Assembly (NCBI GenBank): GCA_028825055.1
Contig: JAPKAW010000100.1
Coordinates: forward strand, 1 to 6,739
DNA length: 6,739 nucleotides
Reading direction: 5' to 3'
Origin: Flavobacteriales bacterium
GTDB lineage: Bacteria; Bacteroidota; Bacteroidia; Flavobacteriales_D; Sanyastnellaceae
A program made the position numbers and the translations under genes. This document shows, piece after piece, positions 6,286-6,739 of the stretch (its first letter is position 1; each line of letters opens with the position of its first letter). The notes under the pieces were generated by a model. The model did no database searches, was not told the origin of the DNA, and was given only the letters and a program-made list of their open reading frames with translations.

Positions 6286-6739
6286 TCAGTCTCTATTCGT
6301 CCTAAATCGATCGGAGATGCCAAATGATTGGTAGACGATCTGCTGGAGTTCGGTCCTAACATTCCATTGAATGAGTTTTCGATTTTCCGCATCTGGATGG
6401 ATTCGGTTGCTCAAAAAGACAAAGACCAAATCGTGATCTGGATCAGCCCATGCCAGTGTCCCTGTGAATCCAGAGTGTCCGAAACTTGACCAACTGGCTT
6501 GGTCGCATGTCGGGCCTTCTCCGCGCTCCGAATCAGGCCGGTCAAATCCCAATGCTTTCCTGTATTTGGGGTCGTCGTCAAACCGAGACGTCCATTGATA
6601 AACCGTCTCGGATTGCAATAGTTCAGAGCGTCCGTAGATTCCTCCCATGCGGAAGCAATACATCAAACGGACGAGGTCATAGGCATTGCTAAACAAACCA
6701 GCGTGCCCTGCGACTCCACCAAGCATAGCTGCTCCTGGG
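6286..6739 (-). CDS. C-terminal part of a beta-lactamase-fold serine hydrolase, probably a GH3 fusion, cut by the right edge
   Basis: About 151 codons of the C-terminal part of a PF00144-type serine hydrolase; the frame stays open to the right edge, so Met at 6726 is not a proven start. The visible sequence begins PGAAMLGGVAGHAGLFSNAYDLVRLM, a conserved stretch of the family, and continues with ALGFDRPDSE and FGHSGFTGTLAWADPDHDLVFVFLSN. HSG there replaces the KTG triad of classic beta-lactamases, as usual in this family. The C-terminal pattern NRKLIQWNVRTELQQIVYQSF is what I know from Bacteroidota proteins of roughly 950-1000 residues that place an N-terminal GH3 beta-N-acetylglucosaminidase before this domain. 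The catalytic SxxK and any GH3 part lie outside the window, so the fusion is inference; a stand-alone serine hydrolase is the alternative. The gene ends with TGA at 6286-6288, 18 bp upstream of bshA, and is probably in the same transcript. Confidence 0.85.
   Translation of the reverse strand, partial: PGAAMLGGVAGHAGLFSNAYDLVRLMYCFRMGGIYGRSELLQSETVYQWTSRFDDDPKYRKALGFDRPDSERGEGPTCDQASWSSFGHSGFTGTLAWADPDHDLVFVFLSNRIHPDAENRKLIQWNVRTELQQIVYQSFGISDRFRTNRD

Noticed and set aside
6268..6310. Possible promoter just upstream of bshA (AAACTTTG near the start)
   Set aside because: It differs from TAnnTTTG at the first base, lies only about 5 bp from the ATG, and no TTTG at the expected -33 spacing is present.

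Overview
The window looks like chromosomal DNA from a member of the Bacteroidota. Three things point that way: a secreted protein ending in a type IX secretion (T9SS) C-terminal sorting domain, a BshA-type bacillithiol glycosyltransferase, and the C-terminal end of a beta-lactamase-fold serine hydrolase of the kind this phylum often fuses to a GH3 beta-N-acetylglucosaminidase. I cannot place it to order or genus. No RNA gene, insertion sequence, CRISPR array or origin was seen.

Layout. Five genes lie head to tail on the minus strand, so transcription runs from right to left. From upstream to downstream they are: (i) a serine hydrolase C-terminus cut by the right edge (6286-6739); (ii) bshA (5122-6267), 18 bp further on; (iii) a small two-helix membrane protein with a possible PH-like cytosolic domain (4559-5125), joined to bshA by a 4-bp ATGA overlap; (iv) after a 73-bp gap holding inverted repeats, a predicted lipoprotein of unknown function (3778-4485); (v) 10 bp later, a 1214-residue secreted multidomain alpha/beta-hydrolase (123-3767). 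At the extreme left, the last 46 codons of an unidentified plus-strand gene (2-142) run convergently and overlap the hydrolase gene by 20 bp at the 3' ends.

How the genes may work together. The serine hydrolase, bshA and membrane-protein genes are packed like one transcription unit. BshA makes GlcNAc-malate, the first bacillithiol intermediate, from UDP-GlcNAc. A hydrolase of the GH3/beta-lactamase fusion type would act on cell-wall amino sugars, so a link to GlcNAc supply is possible but unproven. The lipoprotein and secreted hydrolase form a second tight pair, which may be a subunit of the same transcript or separately controlled from the 73-bp gap. The most distinctive gene is the secreted hydrolase: signal peptide, beta-sandwich-like N-region, Ser-Asp-His lipase-type domain, long beta-helix-like stalk and T9SS sorting domain. 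Everything is tightly packed, and the only gene-free interval longer than 20 bp is 4486-4558.
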